A DNA stretch of 64,000 nucleotides from Variovorax paradoxus (GTDB taxonomy: Bacteria > Pseudomonadota > Gammaproteobacteria > Burkholderiales > Burkholderiaceae_C), in NCBI RefSeq assembly GCF_030811855.1, contig NZ_JAUSRN010000010.1, positions 181,212 to 245,211 on the forward strand, in the 5' to 3' direction. Shown here in pieces: positions 35,706 to 44,146 of this stretch. The number at the start of each line of letters is the position of its first letter. Position 1 is the first letter of the stretch. The notes under the pieces were generated by a model. It did not search any database and was not told the DNA's origin. It worked only from the letters and a program-made list of their open reading frames with translations. The position numbers and the translations under genes are program-made.

Positions 35706-36920
35706 TCAGGCCTTGCGCGGCTTCACGCGCGACGCGGATTCCTTGGCGAGCCTGCGGGCGGTGCCCGTGTCGGCCGCATGCACCAGCGCCACGCCCATGC
35801 GGCGCTTGGCAAAGCTCTCGGGCTTGCCGAACAGGCGGATGTCGCTGCCGGGCACCTGCAGCGCCTCGGCCACGCCGTCGAACGCAATCCCGGTGGCATC
35901 GACGCCGCCGTAGATCACCGCGCTGGCGCCTGGGCTCTTGAGCGAAGTGTCCACCGGCAAGCCGAGGATGGCGCGCGCATGCAGCTCGAACTCGTTCTGC
36001 CATTGCGTGGCCATGGTTACCATGCCGGTATCGTGCGGACGCGGGCTCACTTCGCTGAACCACACCTCGTCGCCCTTCACGAAGAGCTCGACACCGAAGA
36101 GGCCTTGGCCGCCCAGGTCGGCCGTGACGGCTTCTGCGATCTGCTGCGCCTTCTGCTGCGCGGCCGGTGCCATGGCATGAGGCTGCCAGCTCTCGACATA
36201 GTCGCCGCTTACCTGCACGTGGCCGATGGGTTCGCAGAACTGCGTTTGCACCGCGCCGGCCGCGTCCTTGGCACGCACGGTCAGGAGCGTGATCTCGTAG
36301 TCGAAGTCGATGAAGCCCTCGACGATCACGCGGCCGTGGCTCACGCGGCCGCCGGCCATGGCGTAGTCCCAGGCCTTCTGCACGTCGGCCGGGCCGTCGA
36401 TCTTGCTCTGGCCCTTGCCGGAGCTGCTCATCACTGGCTTGACGATGCAGGGGTACCCAATACCTTTCCCGTCCGCGCCGTCGATGGCGGCCTGCAGCTC
36501 GGCCAGCGAGTCGCAGAACTTGTAAGGGCTGGTGGGCACGCCCAGCGTTTCGGCCGCCAGGCGGCGAATGCCTTCGCGGTCCATCGTGAGGCGGGCGGCG
36601 CGGGCGGTGGGAATCACGCGCACCACGCCGGCGTCTTCGAGCTGCTGCAGCATCGGCGTGGCGATGGCTTCGATCTCGGGCACCACGAGCAGGGGCTTCT
36701 CGGCCTCGATCAGCGCCTTGAGCTGCTCGGGGTCGCTCATGGTGATGGTGCGCGCATGGTGGGCCACCTGCTGGCCGGGTGCGTTCTCGTAGCGGTCGAC
36801 CGCAATGGTCTCGACGCCCAGGCGCTGCAGGGCGATGAGCACCTCCTTGCCGAGCTCGCCGGAGCCGAGCAGCATCACGCGGGTGGCGGAGGGGGAAAGA
36901 GGGGTGCCGAGGGTGGTCAT
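35706..36920 (-). CDS. purT: Formate-dependent phosphoribosylglycinamide formyltransferase
   Basis: PurT makes formyl-GAR in purine synthesis from formate, ATP and GAR. The 404-residue ATP-grasp enzyme starts MTTLGTPLSPSATRVMLLGSGELGKEV. It contains IVKPVMSSSGKGQS and EVSPRPHDTGMVTM, all typical. It stands alone, divergent from the 3-hydroxyacyl-CoA dehydrogenase gene. Confidence 0.97.
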   Translation of the reverse strand: MTTLGTPLSPSATRVMLLGSGELGKEVLIALQRLGVETIAVDRYENAPGQQVAHHARTITMSDPEQLKALIEAEKPLLVVPEIEAIATPMLQQLEDAGVVRVIPTARAARLTMDREGIRRLAAETLGVPTSPYKFCDSLAELQAAIDGADGKGIGYPCIVKPVMSSSGKGQSKIDGPADVQKAWDYAMAGGRVSHGRVIVEGFIDFDYEITLLTVRAKDAAGAVQTQFCEPIGHVQVSGDYVESWQPHAMAPAAQQKAQQIAEAVTADLGGQGLFGVELFVKGDEVWFSEVSPRPHDTGMVTMATQWQNEFELHARAILGLPVDTSLKSPGASAVIYGGVDATGIAFDGVAEALQVPGSDIRLFGKPESFAKRRMGVALVHAADTGTARRLAKESASRVKPRKA

Positions 36921-37104
36921 GGTCGGGATCGGAAAGAGAGAAGAAAAAGCAACCGCAGCACTGTAAGCCACCCGCGGGCGGCCCGTGTCACTCGCGGCAA
37001 CGCCGGGGCGGCGGGGCTGCTTCACAATCGATCTCCTGCCGCGGTGGCGGCCAGCTCCCCACCCGCTCCCCCTTTCCCCTGTTTTTTCTTCAAGGAGTTT
37101 TCTC

Positions 37105-37953
37105 ATGACGATCCAGACTGTCGGCATCATCGGCGCCGGAACAATGGGCAATGGCATTGCGCAGGCCTGCGCAGTGGCCGGCGTCAACGTGGTGATGGTC
37201 GACATCGCCCAGGCGGCGGTCGACAAGGGCCTGGCCACCGTCTCGGGCAGCCTCGACCGGCTGATCAAGAAAGAGAAGCTCACGGCCGAGCAGAAGACCG
37301 CGGCGCTCGCGCTGATCAAGGGCTCGACGAACTACGATGACCTGAAGAGCGCGCAACTGGTGATCGAGGCCGCCACCGAGAACCATGCGCTCAAGCTCAA
37401 GATCCTGAAGCAGATCGACGAGCTGCTGGCGCCAGAGGTGATCATTGCCTCGAACACGTCGTCGATCTCGATCACCCAGCTCGCGGCCGCCACCTCGCGG
37501 CCGGACCGCTTCATCGGCATGCACTTTTTCAACCCGGTGCCGATGATGGCGCTGGTGGAGCTGATCCGCGGCTACCTCACGAGCGACGCCACGCACGATG
37601 CGGTCAAGGCACTGGCCGAGAAACTCGGCAAGTCGCCGATCACGGTGAAGAACGCGCCGGGTTTCGTGGTCAACCGCATCCTGGTGCCGATGATCAACGA
37701 GGCATTCTTCGTGCTGGCCGAAGGCATCGCGACGGCCGAAGACATCGACGCCGGCATGAAGCTGGGCTGCAACCAGCCCATCGGTCCGTTGGCGCTGGCT
37801 GACATGATCGGCCTCGATGTGTGCCTGGCCGTGATGGAGGTCTACCTCGAGCAGTTCGGCGACTCCAAGTACCGTCCCTGCCCCTTGCTGAAGGAAATGG
37901 TCGCGGCCGGCCAGTTGGGCCGCAAGACCGGACGCGGCGTCTACACGTACTGA
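37105..37953 (+). CDS. 3-hydroxybutyryl-CoA dehydrogenase
   Basis: The 282-residue enzyme has the NAD-binding GAGTMGNGIA, the catalytic segment HFFNPVPMMALVE with its histidine, and the C-terminal domain (PGFVVNRILVPMINEA, then DMIGLDVCLAVMEV). It oxidises 3-hydroxyacyl-CoA to 3-oxoacyl-CoA in fatty-acid, butyrate or phenylacetate metabolism. AAGGAG precedes the ATG by seven bases. The enoyl-CoA hydratase gene follows 34 bases downstream, so two successive steps are encoded together. Confidence 0.95.
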   Translation: MTIQTVGIIGAGTMGNGIAQACAVAGVNVVMVDIAQAAVDKGLATVSGSLDRLIKKEKLTAEQKTAALALIKGSTNYDDLKSAQLVIEAATENHALKLKILKQIDELLAPEVIIASNTSSISITQLAAATSRPDRFIGMHFFNPVPMMALVELIRGYLTSDATHDAVKALAEKLGKSPITVKNAPGFVVNRILVPMINEAFFVLAEGIATAEDIDAGMKLGCNQPIGPLALADMIGLDVCLAVMEVYLEQFGDSKYRPCPLLKEMVAAGQLGRKTGRGVYTY

Positions 37954-37987
37954 GCGCCCGGCAAGAACAATAAAGGAGACAACCGCC

Positions 37988-38803
37988 ATGACCGCCACGC
38001 CCACCACCCCGCCCGCCGAGGGTTGCATCGACACCCAGGTGATCGACCACGTGCTGCTGATCGGCATCAACCGCCCAGCCAAGCGAAACGGCTGGACGCC
38101 GCCGATGTTCAAGCAGCTGGCCGAGGCCTACACCCGGCTCGACGATGACCCCGACCTGCGCGTGGGCGTGCTGCATGCCTTTGGCGACCACTTCACGGCC
38201 GGGCTCGACCTGCCGGCGGTCACCGAATACATGAAGCGCGGCGAGAAGGCGATTCCCCCGGGTCTCGTGGAGCCGCACGACTTCGGCCTGCCCGGCTACC
38301 GCCGCCGCACCAAGCCGATGGTGGTTGCGGTGAAGGGCATCTGCTTCACGGTCGGCATCGAGCTGATGCTGGGCGCCGACATCGTGGTGGCGGCCGACAA
38401 CTGCCGCTTCTCGCAGATGGAAGTGCAGCGCGGCATCATGGCCACGGGCGGCGCCACGCTGCGCATGGCCGAGCGCGCGGGCGTGGGCAACGCGATGCTG
38501 CACCTGCTCACGGCCGACGAGTTCGACAGCGCCGAGGCCTATCGCCTCAACTTCGTGCAGAAGGTGGTGCCGGCCGGGCAGGAGCTCGACGCGGCACTGG
38601 CCATTGCGCAGCGCATCGCGGCGCAGGCGCCGCTGGCGGTGGTGGCCACCCGGCTCAACGTGATCAAGGCCGTGGAACAGGGCCCGCTCGCAGCGGTGTC
38701 GGAGTTCATCGAGACGCAAAAGCGCCTGTCGAACAGCGAAGACGCAGCCGAAGGCGTGCGTTCCTTCGTCGAACGTCGGCCCGCGCGCTTCAGCGGCCGC
38801 TGA
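37988..38803 (+). CDS. Enoyl-CoA hydratase/isomerase (crotonase) family
   Basis: The 271-residue protein has the crotonase fold with the CoA-binding oxyanion segments GDHFTAGLDL and KGICFTVGIELML. The usual second catalytic glutamate region is replaced by GIMATGGATLRM, so hydratase activity is not assured and an isomerase or other crotonase reaction is possible. It is cotranscribed with the dehydrogenase upstream. AAGGAG stands nine bases before the ATG. Confidence 0.9.
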   Translation: MTATPTTPPAEGCIDTQVIDHVLLIGINRPAKRNGWTPPMFKQLAEAYTRLDDDPDLRVGVLHAFGDHFTAGLDLPAVTEYMKRGEKAIPPGLVEPHDFGLPGYRRRTKPMVVAVKGICFTVGIELMLGADIVVAADNCRFSQMEVQRGIMATGGATLRMAERAGVGNAMLHLLTADEFDSAEAYRLNFVQKVVPAGQELDAALAIAQRIAAQAPLAVVATRLNVIKAVEQGPLAAVSEFIETQKRLSNSEDAAEGVRSFVERRPARFSGR

Positions 38804-38835
38804 TGATGGTGCAGTCCACCGGAGCGCCGCTGCCC

Positions 38836-40161
38836 ATGTCCTTTTTCAAACGCACGGCGCTTGCCGCCGCCTTCACACTCCTTGCCGTGAACACTTCCAA
38901 CGCCCAGACTTCCCCGCCCGCCGCGCCCCCCGATCCCGCGGCCACGTCGGTCGAGGCCATGGGCTGGATGAGGGGCTTTCCACCCCCGCCCGACAAGCTG
39001 ATCACCTTCGACAACCCGGCCGGCGGCGTGTTTCCGCGCACGCGCTGGAGCTTCTCGCATGTGCGCGAAACCGTGCCCACCGCCAACGTGTGGCGCGGCA
39101 GCGGCGCGGCCAGCCCCCTGCCGGCGGCGCCGCGCAGCGACATCGAAGCCGTGACCTTCAAACCGCTGGGCAGCGAAGAAACGGTGACCTTCGCCCAGAT
39201 GATCCCGCGCACCTATACCGACGGCATTCTGGTGCTGCACCGCGGCCGCGTGGTCTACGAGAAGTATTTCGGCGCGCTCACGCCCGAGCGGCCGCATCTC
39301 GCAATGTCGGTCACCAAGTCCTTCGTGGGCACGCTGGCGGCCATCCTCGCCGACGAAGGCAAGCTCGATCCGTCGGCGCCGGTCACCAAGTACCTGCCCG
39401 AACTCAAGGACACGGCCTACGGCGATGCCACGGTGCGCCAGGTGATGGACATGACCATCGGCGTGCACTACTCGGAGAACTACGCCGATCCGAAGGCCGA
39501 AATCTGGGACTACGCGCGTGCCGGCGGCATGCTGACGCAGGGACCGAACTACGCCGGCCCGAAGTCGTTCTACGAATTTCTCACCACGCTGAAGAAGGAA
39601 GGCGCGCACGACGCCGCCTTTGCCTACAAGACGGTGAATGCCGAGGTGCTGGCCTGGATCCTGCGCCGCACCAGCAACCAGTCGCTCGCCGACCTGCTGA
39701 GCGAGAAGATCTGGCGCCGCATCGGCGCCGAGCAGGACGCCTACTTCATGGTCGACCGCATCGGCACCGAGTCGGGCGGCGGCGGGCTCAACACCGTGCT
39801 GCGCGACATTGCGCGCTTCGGCGAAACCATGCGCAACGGCGGCCGCGCGCCCAACGGGCAGCAGGCCATTCCCAAGGCGGTGGTCGAAGACATCCAGCGC
39901 GGCGGCGATCCGGCCAAGTTTGCCAAGGCCGGCTATGCGCTGCTGCCGGGCTGGTCGTACCGAAACATGTGGTGGGTCACGAACAATCCGCACGGCGCCT
40001 ACATGGCGCGCGGCATCCACGGGCAGAGCATCTATATCGATCCGAAAGCCGAGATGGTGATCGTGCGCTACGCCGCGCATCCGGTCGCGGCCAATGCAGG
40101 CAACGACCCGCTCACGCTGCCGGCCTTCCAGGCCGTGGCCGAGGCGCTGATGCGCCCCTGA
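38836..40161 (+). CDS. Exported serine hydrolase, class C beta-lactamase fold
   Basis: The product starts MSFFKRTALAAAFTLLAVNTSNAQ, a normal signal peptide, and is about 441 residues. The nucleophile motif SVTK (SxxK) and a tyrosine in FAYKTVNAEVL, at the place of the YxN motif, mark the beta-lactamase/transpeptidase-like family that includes 6-aminohexanoate-dimer hydrolases and esterases. An in-frame ATG at 38803 overlaps the hydratase stop and would lengthen the N-terminus by 11 residues. A GGAG at 38821 fits ATG 38836. The substrate is unknown; true beta-lactamase action is unlikely from sequence alone. Confidence 0.88.
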   Translation: MSFFKRTALAAAFTLLAVNTSNAQTSPPAAPPDPAATSVEAMGWMRGFPPPPDKLITFDNPAGGVFPRTRWSFSHVRETVPTANVWRGSGAASPLPAAPRSDIEAVTFKPLGSEETVTFAQMIPRTYTDGILVLHRGRVVYEKYFGALTPERPHLAMSVTKSFVGTLAAILADEGKLDPSAPVTKYLPELKDTAYGDATVRQVMDMTIGVHYSENYADPKAEIWDYARAGGMLTQGPNYAGPKSFYEFLTTLKKEGAHDAAFAYKTVNAEVLAWILRRTSNQSLADLLSEKIWRRIGAEQDAYFMVDRIGTESGGGGLNTVLRDIARFGETMRNGGRAPNGQQAIPKAVVEDIQRGGDPAKFAKAGYALLPGWSYRNMWWVTNNPHGAYMARGIHGQSIYIDPKAEMVIVRYAAHPVAANAGNDPLTLPAFQAVAEALMRP

Positions 40162-40176
40162 GCCTTCTTGAAAGGC

Positions 40177-40953
40177 TCAGCCCGCGGCGCGCTCGCGGGC
40201 GATAACGAGGAGTCCGTCCATGATCAGGCTCTCGACAAGTTCGAAGTCGCCATTCATGACGGGCGCCATCTTCCAGCCCGCGCCGCCGGTCATGTAGCAG
40301 GCGGGCTCGGCGCCGCAGTGCGAGCGCACGTGCTGCACCATGCGCTCGACGGCGCCGGCAATGGCGTAGGTGCCGCCGCTGGTGAGCGCGTCGCTGGTGT
40401 TGGTCGGAAATTCGCGCACCTCGCCGGTGGGCACGTGCAGCCCGGCCGTGCCCGATTCGAGCGCGCGCAGCATGATGCCGTGGCCCGGCAGGATCAAGCC
40501 GCCCAGGAACTTGCCGCTGGCGTCGATGGCCTCGACCGTGACGGCTGTGCCAATCATCACCACCACCATCGGCCGCGCCGGCCCGGCGTCCAGCATCCGC
40601 TGTCGCGCACCGATCATCGCCACCCAGCGGTCGGCGCCCAGCCGCGTGGGATGGTCGTAGCCGTTGACGATGCCGGCCTCGGCCGCGCTCGACACCACCC
40701 AGCGCGGCGCGCAGTCGAAGCGCTCCTCGATCTGCTCCTCGGCGCGGCGGCGCACCGCATCGCCCGCCACCACGCAGCCCAGCATGGAACCGGGGGCGGG
40801 CAGGTCGGCCCAGGGGCCTTCGGCCAACCGCTCGATGTGGTCCAGGAACTCGGCCCCATGCGCCTGCAGCACAGCCCCCGGATGCGCGGCATCGTAGAGA
40901 GCCCATTTGAGGCGGGTGTTGCCGATGTCGATCGCAAGGAAGGGGGATGCCAT
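40177..40953 (-). CDS. coaX: Type III pantothenate kinase
   Basis: CoaX phosphorylates pantothenate, the first step of coenzyme A synthesis, and unlike CoaA is not feedback-inhibited by CoA. The 258-residue product has AIDIGNTRLKWAL (phosphate loop), GADRWVAMIGA and GTAVTVEAID, all family motifs. The start MASPFLAIDIGN at 40953 is used. It is divergent from the BON-LysM gene. Confidence 0.96.
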   Translation of the reverse strand: MASPFLAIDIGNTRLKWALYDAAHPGAVLQAHGAEFLDHIERLAEGPWADLPAPGSMLGCVVAGDAVRRRAEEQIEERFDCAPRWVVSSAAEAGIVNGYDHPTRLGADRWVAMIGARQRMLDAGPARPMVVVMIGTAVTVEAIDASGKFLGGLILPGHGIMLRALESGTAGLHVPTGEVREFPTNTSDALTSGGTYAIAGAVERMVQHVRSHCGAEPACYMTGGAGWKMAPVMNGDFELVESLIMDGLLVIARERAAG

Positions 40954-41087
40954 GCGCGGGATTATTGCGACTTTGTCGGCATTCATGCTGGCACGTCGTT
41001 GACACACGCGGCGCGGGCCTACGCCGGCGCATACCGTTCCGCCGCTACATTCGCCAGTTCCATCCACCACGGCACAAGGAGATCACC

Positions 41088-41549
41088 ATGGGATTGCTCA
41101 GTTTCATCAAGGAAGCCGGTGAAAAACTGTTCGGCGGATCGTCGGCCCAGGCCGCCGAGCCGGACGCCAACACCAAGGCCGCGGCGGCCATCAAGACTTA
41201 CATCGAGACGCAGAATCTCGGCCTCACCGGCCTGCAAGTGACCTACACCGCCAGCAGCGGGCAGGTGACCCTGGCCGGCCAGGCCCCTTCGCAGGAGGCC
41301 AGCGAAAAAGCCGCCCTCGCGGCGGGCAACGTGGCCAATGTGACGAGCGTGGACAACAAGCTCGTCGCCCCGGCTGCGCCCCCGGCCCAGTATCACGACG
41401 TCGTCAAGGGCGACACGCTCTCGGCCATTTCGAAGAAGTACTACGGCGACCCCAACAAGTACAACGCGATCTTCGAGGCGAACAAGCCGATGCTGAGCCA
41501 CCCGGACAAGATCTATCCGGGCCAGAAGCTGCGCATCCCGGTGCTTTGA
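41088..41549 (+). CDS. kbp: BON and LysM domain protein, Kbp (YgaU) type
   Basis: The 153-residue protein has an N-terminal MGLLSFIKEAGEKLFGG helix, a BON domain (residues about 30-95, with the GLQVTYTASSGQVTLAG strand set) and a C-terminal LysM domain (YHDVVKGDTLSAISKKYYGD ... YPGQKLRIPVL). This is the exact layout of E. coli Kbp/YgaU, a cytoplasmic potassium-binding protein. It lacks a signal peptide, which agrees. An AAGGAG-type site (CAAGGAGATCACC) precedes the ATG, and a strong terminator follows. Confidence 0.93.
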   Translation: MGLLSFIKEAGEKLFGGSSAQAAEPDANTKAAAAIKTYIETQNLGLTGLQVTYTASSGQVTLAGQAPSQEASEKAALAAGNVANVTSVDNKLVAPAAPPAQYHDVVKGDTLSAISKKYYGDPNKYNAIFEANKPMLSHPDKIYPGQKLRIPVL

Positions 41550-41563
41550 CCCTTCCCTCTTGA

Positions 41564-41591
41564 AAAGGCCCGACGTTCCCGTCGGGCCTTT
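41564..41591. terminator. Bidirectional terminator, kbp / rhodanese
   Basis: A perfect 12-bp stem (AAAGGCCCGACG / CGTCGGGCCTTT) with a TTCC loop is followed by further Ts on the forward strand and a short T/C-rich run on the reverse strand. It separates the convergent kbp and rhodanese genes. Confidence 0.9.
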
Positions 41592-41597
41592 TTCATT

Positions 41598-42011
41598 TCA
41601 GTTCTGCTTCCAGGGCAGGCCGCGCTTGCGCCAACCGCCGAGCAGGCCGCGATGTCCCTGGTCATCGGGGTTGCCCTCGAAGCCTTCGAGGATGTTGTAG
41701 GCCTCGAAGCCGAGTTCGGTGGCGCGCTTGGCCGCGGCGATGGAACGCACGCCGCTGCGGCACAGCAGCACCAGCTTCTTCTGGCCGCCCTCGCCCACGG
41801 CACGGATGCCGTCGTCGAAGGCCGGGTTGGGCACCATGCCCGGCCACTGCTTCCAGGCCAGCGGCACGGCGCCGGGCACGTAGCCGACCCATTCGCGCTC
41901 GGCGTCGCTGCGCACATCGACCAGCACGGCCTCGCCGCTCGCCATCCACTGTGCCGCTTGCTCGGGCATCACGTCGCCGGCGTAGCCTTTTTCCCCAACG
42001 GGTTCGGTCAT
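41598..42011 (-). CDS. Rhodanese-like sulfurtransferase
   Basis: The 137-residue single-domain protein has the rhodanese active-site loop LLCRSGVRS with its catalytic cysteine and the VLVDVRSDAEREW segment. The longer loop before the C-terminus (YNILEGFEGNPDDQGHRG) is usual for the betaproteobacterial type. Members transfer sulfane sulfur or act on thiols. It starts at 42011; a TRAP operon diverges from it. Confidence 0.92.
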   Translation of the reverse strand: MTEPVGEKGYAGDVMPEQAAQWMASGEAVLVDVRSDAEREWVGYVPGAVPLAWKQWPGMVPNPAFDDGIRAVGEGGQKKLVLLCRSGVRSIAAAKRATELGFEAYNILEGFEGNPDDQGHRGLLGGWRKRGLPWKQN

Positions 42012-42096
42012 TTCTCTCTGTCCTTCAATTTGATGGTGTACCCCATGGGCAATGGCCATTTTCGGCCGACCCTAGGGACTCATCCGGATGTCGAAT

Positions 42097-42116
42097 TTTT
42101 CACCAGTTCGTGAAAA
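42097..42116. promoter_or_regulatory. Inverted repeat upstream of the TRAP operon
   Basis: TTTTCAC-CAGTTC-GTGAAAA is a perfect 7-bp inverted repeat with a six-base spacer, 111 bases before the TRAP receptor start, in the gap shared with the divergent rhodanese gene. The size and symmetry suit a dimeric repressor. No regulator gene is adjacent. Confidence 0.4.
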
Positions 42117-42227
42117 CCCTGTTTGTTACGTATTCAGGCGCGCCAAAGATGCGAAATGGGCCTGCCAAACATAACGCCAAGGTGGCGGGCAGGGTTTCTT
42201 CGGTCAGAACTTGTATGGAGAGACAAC

Positions 42228-43337
42228 ATGACAGACAGCAAATCACCCCGCCGCCGCAACCTGCTCAAGGGCGCGGCCGTTGCCGCCGGCGCCATGTCGG
42301 CGCCGATGGTCAGCATGGCCCAGACCACCTCGCTGCGTTTTCAGAGCACTTGGCCCGCCAAGGACATCTTCCACGAGTACGCGCAAGACTTTGCGAAGAA
42401 GGTCAACGACATGGCGGGCGGGCGCCTCAAGATCGAGGTGCTGCCCTCGGGCGCGGTGGTGCCGGCTTTTCAACTGCTTGAAGCGGTGAACAAGGGCACG
42501 CTCGACGGCGGCCACGGCGTGGTGGCCTACCACTACGGCAAGAACTCGGCCCTCGCCCTGTGGGGGTCGGGCCCTGGCTTCGGCATGGATGCCAACACGG
42601 TGCTGGCTTGGCACAACTATGGCGGCGGCAAGGCGCTGCTCGAGGAGATCTACAAGAGCCTGAACATGGAGGTGGTGTCGTACCTCTACGGCCCGATGCC
42701 CACGCAGCCGCTTGGCTGGTTCAAGAAGCCTGTGGCCAGGGTCGAGGACATGAAGGGGCTCAAGTTTCGCACCGTGGGGCTGGCGGTCGACATGTTCACC
42801 GAGATGGGCACGGCGGTGAACCCGCTGCCTGGCAGCGAGATCGTGCCCGCGCTGGACCGCGGGCTGATCGACGCGGCCGAGTTCAACAACGCGTCGAGCG
42901 ACCGCGTGCTCGGTTTTCCGGACGTGGTGAAGAACTGCATGCTGCAAAGCTTCCACCAGTCGGGCGAGCAGTTCGAGGTGCTGTTCAACAAGGGCAAGTA
43001 CAGCGCCCTGTCGCAGGAGCTGCGCTCGATCATCGACTACGCCGTGCAGGCCGCGAGCGCCGACATGAGCTGGAAGGCGGTGCAGCGCAACTCGCAGGAC
43101 TATGCCGACATGAAGAAGGCCGGCATCAAGTTCTACAAGACGCCCGACGCGGTGTTGCGCGCACAGCTTGCCGCCTGGGACAAGACCGTGTCAAAGAAGT
43201 CCGATGAAAACCCGCTCTTCAAGAAGGTGCTGGAGTCGCAGCGCACGTTCGCCGAGCGCGCGCTGCAGTGGCAGAACGACTACCAGGTCGACTTCAAGAT
43301 GGCCTACGTCCACTACTTCGGCAAGAAGAAGGGCTGA
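42228..43337 (+). CDS. dctP: TRAP transporter periplasmic receptor, TakP-like
   Basis: The 369-residue product has a twin-arginine-like signal (SPRRRNLLKGAAVAAGAMSA) and the DctP fold with YAQDFAKKVNDMAGGRLKIE and GGHGVVAYHYGKNSALALWG. The segment PGSEIVPALDRGLIDAAEFN is close in style to TakP, the 2-oxo-acid receptor of Rhodobacter. It captures organic anions for the sodium-driven TRAP permease encoded next. GGAG stands seven bases before the ATG. Family placement is firm; the 2-oxo-acid ligand is inferred. Confidence 0.93.
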   Translation: MTDSKSPRRRNLLKGAAVAAGAMSAPMVSMAQTTSLRFQSTWPAKDIFHEYAQDFAKKVNDMAGGRLKIEVLPSGAVVPAFQLLEAVNKGTLDGGHGVVAYHYGKNSALALWGSGPGFGMDANTVLAWHNYGGGKALLEEIYKSLNMEVVSYLYGPMPTQPLGWFKKPVARVEDMKGLKFRTVGLAVDMFTEMGTAVNPLPGSEIVPALDRGLIDAAEFNNASSDRVLGFPDVVKNCMLQSFHQSGEQFEVLFNKGKYSALSQELRSIIDYAVQAASADMSWKAVQRNSQDYADMKKAGIKFYKTPDAVLRAQLAAWDKTVSKKSDENPLFKKVLESQRTFAERALQWQNDYQVDFKMAYVHYFGKKKG

Positions 43338-43352
43338 CCTCCATCTGCGCGC

Positions 43353-43389
43353 AACACCATTGGCCCGGCAGAGCCGGTTCCACGGTGTT
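43353..43389 (+). other. Hairpin between TRAP receptor and small permease genes
   Basis: AACACC...GGTGTT arms with an inner CCGG/CCGG pair can fold in the 79-base gap just after the receptor stop. No T-run follows, so it is not a terminator. Such intercistronic hairpins often stabilise the receptor part of the mRNA and keep receptor levels above those of the permease. Confidence 0.4.
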
Positions 43390-43416
43390 CCAGGAACGGG
43401 CCTTGTCCATCTCGCC

Positions 43417-44085
43417 ATGACCATCCAAAGCTTTATCCACACCGTCGACCGGTTCAGCATGATCGTCGGCAAGACCTTCTCCTGGCTCATCGTGGCACTG
43501 ATGCTGCTGGTCTGCGGCGAGGTCTTCAAGCGCTACGCGCTCAACGCGCCCACCGCCTGGATCTTCGACGCCAACAACATGCTCTACGGCACGCTCTTCA
43601 TGATGGGCGGGGCGTACACGCTGTCGCAGGCAGGCCACGTGCGCGGCGACTTCCTCTACGGCAGCATGAAGCCGCGCACGCAGGCCGCGCTCGACTTCGT
43701 GCTTTTCATCGTCTTTTTCCTCCCCGGCGTGCTGGCGTTGACCTGGTCGGGCTGGACCTACTTCGGCGAATCGCTCGCCATGCACGAGCAGACCTTCAAC
43801 GCCGACCCGATACCGGTCTATCCGTTCAAGTTCGTCATTCCGATCGCCGGCGCGGTGCTCCTGCTGCAAGGCATCGCGGAGATGGTGCGCTGCGTGCTGT
43901 GCCTGAAGACCGGCGCATGGATGCCGCGCCTCAAGGACGCGGAAGAAATGGACGTGGTCGGGGATCAGCTCGCGGGCAGCAGCTATGTCGACGAAGCCGA
44001 CAAGCGCGAGGTGATCGAGCGGGCCAAGGCCATCGAAAAGGCCGCGCAGCAGCGCAAGAGCGACAGTACGGGAGGTTCCGTATGA
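43417..44085 (+). CDS. dctQ: TRAP transporter small permease
   Basis: The 222-residue protein has four hydrophobic helices and the DctQ pattern (VCGEVFKRYALNAPTAWIFDANNMLYG, then GHVRGDFLYG). It forms a complex with the large permease. A 45-residue charged C-terminus (EADKREVIERAKAIEKAAQQRK) is longer than usual and may be cytoplasmic. It is followed by the DctM gene after 61 bases. Confidence 0.93.
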   Translation: MTIQSFIHTVDRFSMIVGKTFSWLIVALMLLVCGEVFKRYALNAPTAWIFDANNMLYGTLFMMGGAYTLSQAGHVRGDFLYGSMKPRTQAALDFVLFIVFFLPGVLALTWSGWTYFGESLAMHEQTFNADPIPVYPFKFVIPIAGAVLLLQGIAEMVRCVLCLKTGAWMPRLKDAEEMDVVGDQLAGSSYVDEADKREVIERAKAIEKAAQQRKSDSTGGSV

Positions 44086-44146
44086 GCGCAGCGCCGGGCC
44101 GCCCCAGGCAAGCTCGCGCCACGGGGCGAAGCACGGAGCTTCTTCA

